DNA from: Thalassospira sp. MCCC 1A01148
Lineage (GTDB): Bacteria; Pseudomonadota; Alphaproteobacteria; Rhodospirillales; Thalassospiraceae
Direction: 5' to 3'
DNA length: 64,000 nucleotides
NCBI RefSeq assembly: GCF_001613795.1
Contig: NZ_LPVZ01000019.1
Span: 124,001 to 188,000 of the forward strand
Part shown: piece after piece, positions 36,389 through 46,264 of the stretch
How positions within the stretch are numbered: position 1 is the first letter of the stretch
Layout of the letters: each line of letters opens with the position of its first letter
Position numbers and translations under genes: made by a program
Notes under the pieces: generated by a model
What the model saw: the letters and a program-made list of their open reading frames with translations, nothing else
Told to the model about the DNA's origin: nothing
The model's database searches: none

Positions 36389-37684
36389 TTAGTTCATGGT
36401 CGTCGGCAGGAAAAGAACAATGGATGGCACCGCAACCAAAAGGATCAGACGAATGATGTCGACCGCAACAAACGGGATGACGCCCTGAAAAACCTTTTGT
36501 AGCGGCACTTCGCGCGCAATCGAATTGATGACAAACACATTCATTCCGACAGGCGGGGTGATCAGGCCAAGTTCAACCGTCATGACGACGATGATGCCAA
36601 ACCAGATCGGATCAAACCCCAACTGGGTGACCACAGGAAAAACGATGGGCACCAGAAGAATGATCATCGCCATGGCATCAAGGATGCAGCCCAGCAACAG
36701 GAAGAACACAAGGATCAGGGCAAGTGTCGGATAGGCCCCGATATCAAGCCCGACCAGCCAAGCTGTGATCTTTTGCGGTGTCTGGGTGATGGCCAGAAAA
36801 TAGCCAAACAGGATCGCACCGATCAGGATGGTATAAATCGCAACCGAGGTGCGCAGGGCCTCAATCAGGCTATCAAGAATACTGCGCCAGCCAAGCCGAC
36901 CGCGGATCACCCCGATCAGGGCGGTCAGGACAGACCCAACTGCCGCGGCCTCGGTCGCGGTCACGACACCCAGATAGATGCTGCCGATAATGGCGATGAA
37001 CAGGGCGAGGACCGCCCACACATCGCGCAAGGAGCGAATGGCGTTGCGCAAATCAAAGGGTTCGCCTGCTGGTAATCCACGAGCATAGGTCACCCGAAAG
37101 GCCAGCATATACATCACAATCGCCAGAAGGCCCGGAATGATTCCCGCGATGAAAAGCTTGCCGACATCCTGTTCGGTGATAAAGCCATACACCGCCAGAA
37201 CAACCGATGGCGGGATCAGAATGCCAAGCGTTCCGCCCGCAGCAATCACCCCGGTCGCCACATGATCGCGATAGCCGCTGCGTTGCATTTCCGGCAAAGC
37301 AACCTTGGTCATCGTTGCCGCTGTTGCCACTGATGATCCCGATATGGCGGCAAACCCGGCACAGGATGCAATGGTCGAAAGCGCCATGCCGCCCCGAAAT
37401 GATCCCAGCCACGCCTGCCCTGCGCGAAACAGTTCGCGCGACATGCCGGAATTGGTGGCAAGAACGCCCATCAGAATAAAGAACGGAATGAGGCTGAGGT
37501 TAAAGTCGGTGATGGTGCGGATCGGCGATTGCGCCAGCAGGTTGAGTGCAGGCGTCGGGCCGACAATCGCGGCAAATCCACCGACACCAACAATCCCCAT
37601 CGCAATGCCGATCGGAACCCGAAGCAGCATCAGGGCAAACAGCGCAACAAACCCGCCCAGTGCGACAAAATCGGCTTCAGTCAT
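36389..37684 (-). CDS. TRAP transporter large permease (DctM)
   Basis: 431 residues from ATG 37684, which overlaps the DctQ stop by 8 bp; the open frame upstream lies within dctQ. Multiple helices and DctM motifs: VPIGIAMGIVGVGG, GSSVATAATMTKVALPEM, GGTLGILIPPSVVLAVYG, VTATEAAAVGSVLTA and LITPPVGMNVFVIN. It is the transport subunit of the first aromatic-cluster TRAP system (with 37677-38264 and 38330-39358). Standard length, unlike the long DctM behind the hut operon. Confidence 0.93.
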   Translation of the reverse strand: MTEADFVALGGFVALFALMLLRVPIGIAMGIVGVGGFAAIVGPTPALNLLAQSPIRTITDFNLSLIPFFILMGVLATNSGMSRELFRAGQAWLGSFRGGMALSTIASCAGFAAISGSSVATAATMTKVALPEMQRSGYRDHVATGVIAAGGTLGILIPPSVVLAVYGFITEQDVGKLFIAGIIPGLLAIVMYMLAFRVTYARGLPAGEPFDLRNAIRSLRDVWAVLALFIAIIGSIYLGVVTATEAAAVGSVLTALIGVIRGRLGWRSILDSLIEALRTSVAIYTILIGAILFGYFLAITQTPQKITAWLVGLDIGAYPTLALILVFFLLLGCILDAMAMIILLVPIVFPVVTQLGFDPIWFGIIVVMTVELGLITPPVGMNVFVINSIAREVPLQKVFQGVIPFVAVDIIRLILLVAVPSIVLFLPTTMN

Positions 37685-38264
37685 CACTTCCCCCTGAACC
37701 ACCAGTTTGCTTTTGTTTTTGCGGGTCGGAGGCAATATGCGGCTCTGACTCGGCGGGTTCAAAATCATCCAGACCGGCATTGGTCAGCGCGATCATCAAG
37801 GCACGCGCCAGAATGGTCAGCATGCTGACCGCAACACCAAGCCAGATCAGCCCCATGACCGGCCAGACGGGCACTTGCAGATCAAATGTCGTCTCGCCAC
37901 TGTTATAGGCGCTGGTGACACGCGCCAGCATCTTCCAGCACAGCAAGCCGGTGAAGCCCAGCAAGACCATCCAGGCAAAGAAATCCGTCCAACGCCGGAC
38001 GCGCGCGGGCAGCATCAGGGCGAACAGATCAACCTTGATGTGCGACCCGCGATACCCCACGCAGGCAAAACCCCACATAATGACCACGCCCAGAAACAGG
38101 CGCGAAAAATCAAACGCGTCGGGGATCGGCCATGCAAACAGGTAGCGCCCAATTGCGGATGCCAGAACCAGCAACGTGATCACCGCAAGCAAAATGGCCG
38201 AGACTATTTCGACCTTGCGCGAAAAGGCTTCGAGATATGTCAGGGAGCGATGAAGAACCCGCAT
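37677..38264 (-). CDS. TRAP transporter small permease (DctQ)
   Basis: 195 residues with four predicted helices (about 17-38, 52-70, 90-112, 135-158), the DctQ core FSRLFLGVVIMWGFACVGYRGSHIKVD and a long, polar C-terminal tail ending GGSGGSDD. It lies between the SBP and DctM genes of the same transporter and overlaps dctM by 8 bp, indicating coupled translation. Confidence 0.9.
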   Translation of the reverse strand: MRVLHRSLTYLEAFSRKVEIVSAILLAVITLLVLASAIGRYLFAWPIPDAFDFSRLFLGVVIMWGFACVGYRGSHIKVDLFALMLPARVRRWTDFFAWMVLLGFTGLLCWKMLARVTSAYNSGETTFDLQVPVWPVMGLIWLGVAVSMLTILARALMIALTNAGLDDFEPAESEPHIASDPQKQKQTGGSGGSDD

Positions 38265-38329
38265 GATTTATGCACTTTCAGAGGTATCGGCAGCACCGGG
38301 ATGCGATGCCGCCGATACAGGGAGTGTCA

Positions 38330-39358
38330 TCAATACTTGGCGTTCTCGGCTTGGAGCGCGTCGATGAAAGCCTTGTAAATGGCATCGGCATCACCGCCCT
38401 TGGCCGTAACACTTTCGCGCCATTGGGCAACAAGCGGTTCGGCGGCATCGCGCCATTGTTGCAGTTCATCGGCGGTCGGCTGATACAGTTCATGATCGCC
38501 CGATGCCATCATCTTGTCGCGACCCGATGCCTCGTTCTCGGCCCAGCCCTTGGAAAAACGACCGGACCATTCCGGCGTGCAGTGATCATCCATGACCTTG
38601 CGGTTTTCGGCCGACAATCCGTCATAGACACCGCGATTGATCACAAGGATCTGCGAGGAGACATAGAACGGCATATCAAGGTGATATTTGGTTTCCTGAT
38701 CAATCCCGAAGATATAGATCGAGTTCCACGGGAAGGTGATCGCATCTGCCGTGCCCTTGGCAATGGCTTCGCGGGCCTCGGGGGCCGGGACCTGAACGCT
38801 GGCCCCACCCAGCAGGTTTACAAACCGTGCCATGGTGGCATGGGCCGGACGCACGGCATGGCCGTTGATATCTTCCGGAACGCGGACCGGCATTTTTGAG
38901 TGGATGGTGCCGGGGTCATGCGGGTTCACCAGACACAGTTTGACTTCCGGCATTTCCTGTTCGGCGTAGTTGGCATACCACTTGTGAAGGGCGACCGACC
39001 CATTGACCGCATCCTTCACATTGAAGGGCACCTCGGTCAGGCCATAGATCGGGAAACGCCCGGCCTGATAACCCGGATTGATATAGCCGATATCGGCAAT
39101 GCCATCGCGGGTCATGTCATAGTGATCAGGTGCTGAGCCCAGTTGCTGGGCCGGGAAAATCGTGAAGTCGATTTTGCCGCCCGATGCATCGCGAATAGAG
39201 TTAGTCCAATCCTCAAGACCCATGGTTTGGACCGGGTGGGTTGGCGGCAACCAGTGGGCCAGACGGAAATTCACTTCCTGGGCAGACGCACCGGAAATGG
39301 CCGACATGGCGGCAACTGAAGCCAAGGCAATCACTGAACCAAGTTTAAGTCGTTTCAT
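38330..39358 (-). CDS. TRAP transporter substrate-binding protein (DctP)
   Basis: 342 residues from ATG 39358 with a strong GGGAGGAAAC site. Sec signal peptide about 1-26 (ending SGASAQE). DctP fold: FRLAHWLPPTHPVQ, GKIDFTIFPAQQLG, and the carboxylate-binding Arg in INGHAVRPAH. It shares the operon with DctQ, DctM and DUF3237. The neighbouring CoA ligase and beta-oxidation genes make an aromatic or phenylpropenoic acid a plausible ligand; the sequence alone does not decide it. Confidence 0.91.
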   Translation of the reverse strand: MKRLKLGSVIALASVAAMSAISGASAQEVNFRLAHWLPPTHPVQTMGLEDWTNSIRDASGGKIDFTIFPAQQLGSAPDHYDMTRDGIADIGYINPGYQAGRFPIYGLTEVPFNVKDAVNGSVALHKWYANYAEQEMPEVKLCLVNPHDPGTIHSKMPVRVPEDINGHAVRPAHATMARFVNLLGGASVQVPAPEAREAIAKGTADAITFPWNSIYIFGIDQETKYHLDMPFYVSSQILVINRGVYDGLSAENRKVMDDHCTPEWSGRFSKGWAENEASGRDKMMASGDHELYQPTADELQQWRDAAEPLVAQWRESVTAKGGDADAIYKAFIDALQAENAKY

Positions 39359-39564
39359 TGTTTCCTCCCTGAGCAAACCGGCACCGGCAATTTTGTTTTT
39401 GTTGCCTTGTCTGTCGGTTTCTCGATTTGATCAGACCACCCTTGGAAGCCTTTGCCCCATGGGTTGGGCTGATCGCCAAACCGGGCCCAAAACCAATGTC
39501 CCGGCTAAAAATAACGTCTCCGGTTGTCGCGACCCGGCGCAGCGGATGGCGCCTTGGATCGTGC

Positions 39565-40815
39565 CTATGCCAATTCTGAATTTTCGATCAAAACTGCAAT
39601 CCCCTGACCACCGCCGATGCAAGCGGATGCGATGCCATAGCGACCGCCGGATTTGGTCAGTTCGCGCGCAAGCGTGTTGGTAATGCGCACGCCGGTCGCG
39701 CCAAGCGGATGACCAATCGCAATTGCGCCGCCATTAACGTTGACCTTGTCCTCGTCCAAGCCAAGTTCGCGAATACAGGCCAGGATCTGTGCCCCAAAGG
39801 CCTCGTTGATTTCGATCCGGTCAATCTGATCAACGGTCAGACCGGTTTGATCAAGAACCGCCTGAATGGCCGGGACCGGGCCGATACCCATGATTTCCGG
39901 GGGCACACCCACAGCCGCGCCCGCAATAATGCGCGCATGCGGTGTCAGACCGTTGCGCCTGGCATATTCGGAACTTCCCAGAACCACACCGGCGGCACCG
40001 TCAACCACGGCAGATGAATTACCGCCGGTCTGGACACCCCCGAATGCCGGGCGAAGCTTGGACAGGATTTCATAGGGAGACGGGCGAATGTGACTGTCGG
40101 CGTCAACGGCTTCGACCTTGCGCGGGAGTTTGATGGTGCGCGGATTACCGTTTTCCATTTCAAAGGTTTCATTGGTGACGGCGACAATCTCGCCACCGAG
40201 GAACCCATTTTGCTGCGCACTGACCGCGCGCGCAAAACTGCGTTCGGCAAAACGATCCACTTCTTCACGGGTGATGTTGTATTTTTTGGCAAGGTTTTCG
40301 GCCGTATCGCCCATGGTGCAACTAACGGCCGGATCCAGAAGGGCTTCCCACAGGAAGTCCTTGAATTCGACCTGCCCCATGCGAAAACCACTGCGATGGG
40401 TATAGGCCGCAATCGGGTTGCGGCTCATGGATTCTGTGCCAACGCATAGCGCCAGATCACCACGACCAAGCGAAATATGGTCCGCCGCCTGCAAGATCAC
40501 TTCGATGCCTGTCCCGCAGATACGCTGCACAAGATGCGCTGGACGATCGTAGGGAACGCCCGCGTATAACCCGATATGGCGCGGCGTCATATAGGCGTCA
40601 TAAGACGCCTGGGCCATCGAACCGGCAACCGTGAAATCGATATCAGCGGCGCTCACCCCGGCATCCGCAATGGCGGCACGTGCGGCCTTGATCCCCAGAT
40701 CAATCGGCGAAATCAGGCCGAAAGCGCCCGTGTAGTCAATAAAAGGTGTGCGTTTGCCGCCAAGCAGCCAAACGTCTTCAAACTCGGTCCGCAGACCTTT
40801 GGAATTCGCAGCCAT
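39565..40815 (-). CDS. Thiolase family acetyl-CoA acyltransferase
   Basis: 416 residues from ATG 40815 (MAANSKGLR), one base after the CoA-ligase stop region. Thiolase active site: acyl-accepting Cys in [12 protein letters not shown], His in [12 protein letters not shown] and second Cys in SACIGGGQG, with NEAFGAQ. It cleaves a 3-oxoacyl-CoA to acetyl-CoA plus a shortened acyl-CoA. Beside a feruloyl-CoA-synthetase-like ligase it would produce an aroyl-CoA (such as hydroxybenzoyl-CoA) in a beta-oxidative route; the substrate is inference. Confidence 0.92.
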   Translation of the reverse strand: MAANSKGLRTEFEDVWLLGGKRTPFIDYTGAFGLISPIDLGIKAARAAIADAGVSAADIDFTVAGSMAQASYDAYMTPRHIGLYAGVPYDRPAHLVQRICGTGIEVILQAADHISLGRGDLALCVGTESMSRNPIAAYTHRSGFRMGQVEFKDFLWEALLDPAVSCTMGDTAENLAKKYNITREEVDRFAERSFARAVSAQQNGFLGGEIVAVTNETFEMENGNPRTIKLPRKVEAVDADSHIRPSPYEILSKLRPAFGGVQTGGNSSAVVDGAAGVVLGSSEYARRNGLTPHARIIAGAAVGVPPEIMGIGPVPAIQAVLDQTGLTVDQIDRIEINEAFGAQILACIRELGLDEDKVNVNGGAIAIGHPLGATGVRITNTLARELTKSGGRYGIASACIGGGQGIAVLIENSELA

Positions 40816-40816
40816 G

Positions 40817-42682
40817 TCAGTTCCCTTTTTTCGCAACCATGACGCCGGCCGGAATCGGATCACGATACAGATCCGCAACCTTGTCAGCGCGCTTGGCCTG
40901 AACGGCACGTTGATTGATGGATCCCTTATCGGTCACTTCATGCGCATCAAGGTCTGGCGAGCTTTCCAGCAGAATGGCGCGCGCCACAAACTGGGCACTT
41001 CCCGTTGCCTTGGCACCAAGCGCGTTAAGACGTTCCTGAAACACAGATCGCACAACCGGGTGGGTTGCGATGTCACGTTCAGATGCATCTGCGGGAAGGT
41101 CGTCGCACAGTTTCCGACACGCGGTGAAATCGGCAAACAAAAGAGCACCGATATGATTTTCATTCAGACCGGTCAGAACCGCATCACGCACATAAGGCGC
41201 AAAGGTCTCGGCAATCGCCGCACGGATGGAGCCGACATGAACCCACGTACCTGTCGAAAGCTTGAAATCTTCGCTGACGCGGCCGTCAAAGAGGAAGCCG
41301 CGCTCAATATCATCGGGGTCAACAAATTTGAGCGCGTCACCGATCATGTAATAGCCTTCTTCATCGAAGGACTCGCGGGTCTTGTCCGGCTGACGCCAGT
41401 AGCCCGGCGTGATGCTTGGCCCACGCAGGCGCAGTTCCTGCTTTTCAGCATTGGGGACAAGTTTGACTTCGAGACCGACGGCAGGCAGACCAACACTTCC
41501 GGCCTGATCAACAGGCCAAGTGGTTGTGAAGGCAAATGGCGCAGTTTCCGTCGAGCCATAACCGGTGACGATCATGACCTTTTCGCCAACGGTATCAACA
41601 GCCACCTCTTCAAGACTGTCCCAAACATACTGTGACAGTCCCGCCCCGGCATATTGCATCAGTTTCAATCTGGCAAAGAAGCTTTCGCACAGCCGCTTGT
41701 TGTCCCGAAGGTGGTGGACGAGGGCCTCGTATCCCTTTGGGACGTTGAAATACAATGTCGGGGAAACGTCGCAGAGATTTCGGACAGTTTCGATAATGCC
41801 ATCGGGTGTCGGCTTGCCCTGATCAATATAGAAGCTGCCGCCATTGTAGAGGGCGATCCCGAAATTATGGTTCCCGCCTGCGGTATGATTCCATGGCAAC
41901 CAGTCAATAAGAACGGGGGGCTCGTCCTGCAAGAATGCAAGAGTATGACGCAGCATCATCTGATTGAAACACAACATGCGCTGGGTATTAATCACCGCCT
42001 TCGGCATACCCGTTGAGCCGGACGTAAACAGGAACTTGGCGATTGTGTCTTCGGTGATTTTTGCATTCGCACTGTCAACAGCGCCGGTTGCCTTGGTGTT
42101 CACGACATCACTGAAAAGGTCACAGGTATGTGCACTTAGCGGGTTTTCAATCACGACGAGGCGGGCATCTGCTGGCATCACTGCTGCCAGTGCCTTGACG
42201 TATTTGGCACCATTATCAACAAAGATCAGACCAGGTTGCAGCAAATCAACGATATGACGCAACTTGGCATAGTCTGTTGAAATCAAAGAATAAGCCGGTG
42301 AGACTGGCGCATAAGGGATGCCGACATACATTGATGCCAGCGCCAGCAAGCCATGTTCAAGGCTGTTGCCTGACAAAACCAGAACCGGACGATCTTCTGA
42401 CAGGTTCTGCGCCAAAAGATACTGCGCAATGCTGCGCACCTGATCGCGGGTTTCCCGATAGGTGCGCGATTGCCATTCACCTTTGGCATCCCGGTCAGCA
42501 ATGAACAATCGGTCCGGCGCCTGCTCCGCCCAGTGATCCAGGCGGTCCGTAATGGCACGCGGGTATTCATCCGGCTCTTCGCACGATCGCATATAGATCG
42601 TGCCGTTTTCTCCCTTTGATACAGCGACACGCGTATCACCCATGCGAACCGGACGGAGTCCGGGTTCAGCAACCATCGCCAT
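40817..42682 (-). CDS. fcs: Feruloyl-CoA synthetase-like acyl-CoA ligase
   Basis: 621 residues, ANL superfamily. The phosphate loop is FLFTSGSTGMPKAV, the A5-type motif is VTGYGSTETAPFAFTT, the hinge is GRVSEDFKLSTG and the C-terminal catalytic Lys is probably in VTDKGSINQRAVQ. The segment DWLPWNHTAGGNHNFG and the length are characteristic of feruloyl-CoA/hydroxycinnamoyl-CoA synthetases. It would form the CoA thioester of ferulate, p-coumarate or a related acid using ATP. It heads the minus-strand unit (ligase then thiolase). A TTGTTAT-N5-ATAACAA operator lies 32 bp before its start. Confidence 0.85.
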   Translation of the reverse strand: MAMVAEPGLRPVRMGDTRVAVSKGENGTIYMRSCEEPDEYPRAITDRLDHWAEQAPDRLFIADRDAKGEWQSRTYRETRDQVRSIAQYLLAQNLSEDRPVLVLSGNSLEHGLLALASMYVGIPYAPVSPAYSLISTDYAKLRHIVDLLQPGLIFVDNGAKYVKALAAVMPADARLVVIENPLSAHTCDLFSDVVNTKATGAVDSANAKITEDTIAKFLFTSGSTGMPKAVINTQRMLCFNQMMLRHTLAFLQDEPPVLIDWLPWNHTAGGNHNFGIALYNGGSFYIDQGKPTPDGIIETVRNLCDVSPTLYFNVPKGYEALVHHLRDNKRLCESFFARLKLMQYAGAGLSQYVWDSLEEVAVDTVGEKVMIVTGYGSTETAPFAFTTTWPVDQAGSVGLPAVGLEVKLVPNAEKQELRLRGPSITPGYWRQPDKTRESFDEEGYYMIGDALKFVDPDDIERGFLFDGRVSEDFKLSTGTWVHVGSIRAAIAETFAPYVRDAVLTGLNENHIGALLFADFTACRKLCDDLPADASERDIATHPVVRSVFQERLNALGAKATGSAQFVARAILLESSPDLDAHEVTDKGSINQRAVQAKRADKVADLYRDPIPAGVMVAKKGN

Positions 42683-42713
42683 GAGACGAAACCTCCAATT
42701 TATCTTTTCTTAT

Positions 42714-42732
42714 TTGTTATAATTCATAACAA
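42714..42732. promoter_or_regulatory. MarR-type operator A (CoA ligase side)
   Basis: TTGTTAT-AATTC-ATAACAA is a perfect 7+7 palindrome just upstream of the CoA-ligase gene. Its arms are identical to operator B. The AT-rich site overlaps a possible minus-strand -10 (TTATAAC). Confidence 0.82.
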
Positions 42733-42893
42733 TCATGATTCATTACATCAAGTGGAATATCTTGCAGCGTGCCTATGACAGGAACATGATCGCGCATTGC
42801 ATTATATAGATCGCGCGCGAGTACAGGAGAATCTGCCTGTATTTTCATCGCATTAAACGCGATTGACGCAGCATTTTTGATGTGTAAATATAA

Positions 42894-42912
42894 TTGTTAT
42901 AAAACATAACAA
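42894..42912. promoter_or_regulatory. MarR-type operator B (SDR side)
   Basis: TTGTTAT-AAAAC-ATAACAA repeats the arms of operator A. It abuts a TATAAT at 42889-42894 that is a good -10 for the SDR gene, and ends 14 bp before its ATG. Binding here should block the rightward promoter. The 244-bp gap 42683-42926 holds only these divergent promoter elements. Confidence 0.82.
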
Positions 42913-42926
42913 ACTCAGGTGAGGAA

Positions 42927-43691
42927 ATGCTGCTTAATCAGATTCCCGCAATCGTAACAGGCGGCGGAAGCGGTCTTGGCGCGGCAACGGCACGTACATT
43001 TGCAGTTGCCGGGGCACGGGTTGCGATATTTGACCGCGACCCGGATGCAGCGAAACGCATTGCAAGCGAAACGGGCGGCATCGGCTTTGAAGTCGATGTT
43101 TCAGATCCTGACTCGGTTGCAGAGGCCTTCAAGAAGGTTAAGCAGAGTTTGGGCATCCCGCGCGTGTTGGTTAATTGCGCTGGTATCGGTACAGCAAGCC
43201 GCATCTTGCCCCGCGACGGGACACTGCCGATCAACGATTTCATCAAGACACTCAATGTCAACCTGACGGGCAGCTACATCAGCATGAGTCATGCTGCACA
43301 ACTGATGTCTGAAGCGACCCCTCTTAATGACGACGGGGAGCGCGGCGTCATCATCAATACATCGTCAGTCGGGTATGAGGACGGGCAAATTGGTCAGTGT
43401 GCCTATGCGGCGTCCAAAGGCGGGATTGCGTCAATGACCCTGCCCGCTGCGCGTGAGCTTGCGCGGATCGGTGTACGGGTGATGGCAATTGCGCCCGGAT
43501 TGTTTGCCACCGCCATGACCGACACCCTGCCCGATGCTGCCCGCGAAGCAATTGCGGCAAATATCCCGTTTCCCAAGCGCCTTGGCAAAGCACAGGAATT
43601 TGCCGATCTGGCGCGGCACATTGTTGAAAACACCATGCTCAACGGCACTGTTGTTCGCCTTGACGGCGCAGTTCGCCTCCAGGCCCGATAA
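42927..43691 (+). CDS. Short-chain dehydrogenase, 3-hydroxyacyl-CoA dehydrogenase type (HSD10-like)
   Basis: 254 residues, classical SDR. NAD-binding VTGGGSGLGAATA, Asp36-type cofactor residue in VAIFDRD, NCAG-like VNCAGIG, active-site Ser in INTSSVGYEDG and YAASK catalytic motif. The C-terminal HIVENTMLNGTVVRLDGAVR closely follows the HSD17B10/type-2 3-hydroxyacyl-CoA dehydrogenase pattern. It would oxidise the 3-hydroxyacyl-CoA to the 3-oxoacyl-CoA for the thiolase. It opens the rightward unit, with AGGTGAGGAA as ribosome site. Confidence 0.9.
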   Translation: MLLNQIPAIVTGGGSGLGAATARTFAVAGARVAIFDRDPDAAKRIASETGGIGFEVDVSDPDSVAEAFKKVKQSLGIPRVLVNCAGIGTASRILPRDGTLPINDFIKTLNVNLTGSYISMSHAAQLMSEATPLNDDGERGVIINTSSVGYEDGQIGQCAYAASKGGIASMTLPAARELARIGVRVMAIAPGLFATAMTDTLPDAAREAIAANIPFPKRLGKAQEFADLARHIVENTMLNGTVVRLDGAVRLQAR

Positions 43692-43725
43692 AGACAGACT
43701 GATAGTTAAATTAAGGAACAAGAAC

Positions 43726-44505
43726 ATGACGAATGGCGCGAATGACGTATTGGACGTTGCGATCGATGGTTCGATTGCACGTTTGACCATCACGCGACCT
43801 GACAAGCGAAACGCCGTCAGTGATACGCTCATGGAAGCACTGGATGCATTTTTCTCCAACCCGCCCAAGGATGTCAGGGTCATCATTCTGGCCGGGGAAG
43901 GCGGGCATTTTTCTGCGGGGCTTGATCTTGCCGAACATGTGGCACGCAATGCTGCGGAAACGATGCGTCATTCGCGAAACTGGCACCGGATCATGGACAT
44001 GATCCAGTTTGGCGGATTGCCGGTCATTTCGCTTCTTAAGGGTGCGGTGATTGGCGGGGGTCTTGAACTGGCCAGCGCCACCCACATCCGTATTGCCGAC
44101 AAGACAACCTTTTATCAACTGCCGGAAGGCCGCCGTGGCATCTTTGTCGGTGGCGGTGCCTCTGTGCGGATCGGCCGCATCCTGGGCGCAGACCGCATGA
44201 TCGAAATGATGCTGACCGGGCGGAAATATGACGCCGAAAATGGTCTGCGTCTCGGATTGTCTCATTACGTGTGTGACACCGAAGACGATGCAAAATCCAA
44301 AGCTGAAGAACTGGCAGCCACGGTTGCCGAAAACGCACAGCTTTCCAACTATGTCATGATCCAGGCACTGGCCCGGATTGAAGACATGGCAAAGGCCGAC
44401 GGTCTGTTTACCGAAAGTCTTTGCGCCGCATTGACCCAAACAAGTGAAGACGCACAGGAAGGTCTTCGGGCCTTTCTGGAAAAACGCGCCCCGAATTTCA
44501 AGTGA
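43726..44505 (+). CDS. Enoyl-CoA hydratase/isomerase family protein
   Basis: 259 residues from ATG 43726, preceded by TTAAGGAAC. Crotonase fold: RPDKRNAVSDTLM, oxyanion-hole Gly in GGHFSAGLDLAEH and GGGLELASATHIRIADKTTF, with both candidate catalytic Glu present (GGGLELAS; LPEGRRGIF). It probably hydrates the unsaturated aryl-acyl-CoA. It does not show an obvious match to the hydratase-lyase (retro-aldol) enzymes of vanillin formation, and no vanillin dehydrogenase gene is present, so plain beta-oxidation is the better reading. Confidence 0.88.
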   Translation: MTNGANDVLDVAIDGSIARLTITRPDKRNAVSDTLMEALDAFFSNPPKDVRVIILAGEGGHFSAGLDLAEHVARNAAETMRHSRNWHRIMDMIQFGGLPVISLLKGAVIGGGLELASATHIRIADKTTFYQLPEGRRGIFVGGGASVRIGRILGADRMIEMMLTGRKYDAENGLRLGLSHYVCDTEDDAKSKAEELAATVAENAQLSNYVMIQALARIEDMAKADGLFTESLCAALTQTSEDAQEGLRAFLEKRAPNFK

Positions 44506-44646
44506 AGCTTGGGTTCAGGGGGCGTGTCGTTCTTCTGCACCTAAAACATCAGGCAAGAAACCGCACCAAAGCGGTCGCCAGAACAGTCAGGTAGGAACAG
44601 GAACACCGGCAAACAAAGGTGTATCCAATTTTTGAGGAGACGTTCG

Positions 44647-45699
44647 ATGTCAGGATTTTCAGTGAACCGCCGACAGATGCTCGGAATTATGGGTGGTGCT
44701 CTTGCTGCCCCGGCCATCATCGGCAAAGCACGGGCAGCCGAAGTGACACTTCGTTTGCACCACATGCTGCCACCCGTTGCCCCCATGCACAAAGCATTCT
44801 TTGAACCATGGGCCAAGACCATTCGCGAGCAATCAGATGGCCGCATTGATATCCAGATTTTCCCGGCCATGCAGCTTGGTGGCAAACCACCGCAACTCGC
44901 AGATCAGGTGGCAAACAATGTCGTTGATATCGCCTGGACATTGACGGTGTATACGCCGGGCCGCTATCCGGTCTCCGAAACGCTCAGCCTGCCCTTCATG
45001 GTCACGACTGCCGAAGCAACATCGGTGGCGATGCATAAATTCATGGATGAGTTCGGTCAGGACGAATATCGCGGCATGAAGCCGTTGGCATTCCATGTTC
45101 ATGCAGGTGGCAAATTCCACATGCGCGACCAGCCAATCCAAAGTCAGGCGGACCTGGATGGCCTGCAGATCCGCGCACCAAACCAGAGTGTCGGCAAAGC
45201 CTTGTCCATTCTGGGCGCGGAGCCCGTCTTTTTCCCGGTCACAGAGATGGCAGTGGGCCTGGCCAATGGCGTGATTGACGGCACCTGCCTGCCATATGAG
45301 GTTGTCCCTGCGTTCAAGCTTCATGAACTGACATCGGTACATTGCGCACCTGCCGAGGGTGGTCGCGGCCTTTATGCCAACTCGTTTGGCTTGTTGATGG
45401 CGGGTAATGCCTATGACCGCATGCCTGATGACCTGAAAGCTGTGATTGATGCCAACTCCGGCATCGAACTTTCACGCCAGATCGGCAAACAGTTCGACAG
45501 CTTTGAATCGGTTGGATACAAAATGTGTGCAGACCGCGGGAACCAGTTCGTCGAGATTCCCAAAGACGAGGTTCAACGCTGGCAGACGGCCACCCAGCCG
45601 GTAATTGATGACTGGATCGAAACGCTGAACGATGCAGGACATGACGGCAAGGCGATGATTGATCGCCTTAATCAACTGATCGACGCAGAGACCGCCTGA
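44647..45699 (+). CDS. TRAP transporter substrate-binding protein (DctP), Tat-type signal
   Basis: 350 residues from ATG 44647 with GAGGAG 8 nt upstream. The N-terminus has a twin-arginine motif (SVNRRQMLG) and ends near ARAAE. DctP fold: HHMLPPVAPMHK, GRIDIQIFPAMQLG, and the ligand Arg in LDGLQIRAPNQ. This is the SBP of the second aromatic-cluster TRAP system. It is not a close copy of the SBP at 38330, so the two transporters likely take different acids. The 141-bp gap to the previous gene has no clear terminator. Confidence 0.9.
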   Translation: MSGFSVNRRQMLGIMGGALAAPAIIGKARAAEVTLRLHHMLPPVAPMHKAFFEPWAKTIREQSDGRIDIQIFPAMQLGGKPPQLADQVANNVVDIAWTLTVYTPGRYPVSETLSLPFMVTTAEATSVAMHKFMDEFGQDEYRGMKPLAFHVHAGGKFHMRDQPIQSQADLDGLQIRAPNQSVGKALSILGAEPVFFPVTEMAVGLANGVIDGTCLPYEVVPAFKLHELTSVHCAPAEGGRGLYANSFGLLMAGNAYDRMPDDLKAVIDANSGIELSRQIGKQFDSFESVGYKMCADRGNQFVEIPKDEVQRWQTATQPVIDDWIETLNDAGHDGKAMIDRLNQLIDAETA

Positions 45700-45700
45700 G

Positions 45701-46264
45701 ATGTCAGGATCCACCCGTGATCACAATGGGCGCGGCAACCTTGCCGCGTCCATTCAATCCCTTGGCCAGTTTGTTGATCGCGCCTGCATTGCCGCTGCGG
45801 CAATTGCCGGGGCGGTGATTGTTGGCGTGGCGGTTACCGTCACGCTGTCGGTTTTGATGCGATATATCGGCATTGGCGGTATTCGTGGTGACTTTGAAAT
45901 CGTCGAAATGGGATGCGGAATAGCCGCATTTCTGTTTTTGCCGTTGTGCCAGCGCAAGGGCAACCATGTCATGGTCGATATTTTCAGCATGGCTTTCCCC
46001 ATGCGGACCCGCAAGCTTCTTGATCAAGTGTGGGAAGCCCTGTTCTGTCTTGCCTGGGTTATCATCACGTGGCGCGTCGCATACGGCCTGATTGATATGT
46101 ATGAGTATAACGACCGCAGTATGCTTCTGAGAATGCCCACATGGATCGTCTACGGGTTCGCACTGCTTGGACTTGGACTTTCATCCCTGACTGCGTTGTC
46201 GAACGCACTTGAACAGTTTGCGCGACCCGATCCCAATAATTCCCAAACGGAAACCCTGAAATGA
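45701..46264 (+). CDS. TRAP transporter small permease (DctQ)
   Basis: 187 residues. Four hydrophobic segments (about 30-55, 68-88, 107-125, 148-168) and the DctQ-type core FEIVEMGCGIAAFLFLPLCQRKGNHVMVD. It starts 1 bp after the SBP stop and overlaps dctM by 4 bp. Membrane partner of the DctM that follows. Confidence 0.9.
   Translation: MSGSTRDHNGRGNLAASIQSLGQFVDRACIAAAAIAGAVIVGVAVTVTLSVLMRYIGIGGIRGDFEIVEMGCGIAAFLFLPLCQRKGNHVMVDIFSMAFPMRTRKLLDQVWEALFCLAWVIITWRVAYGLIDMYEYNDRSMLLRMPTWIVYGFALLGLGLSSLTALSNALEQFARPDPNNSQTETLK

Noticed and set aside
43726-44505. Hydratase as a vanillin-forming hydratase-lyase (Ech)
   Set aside because: No clear lyase-type similarity and no vanillin dehydrogenase gene, while a thiolase, hydroxyacyl-CoA dehydrogenase and thioesterase are present.
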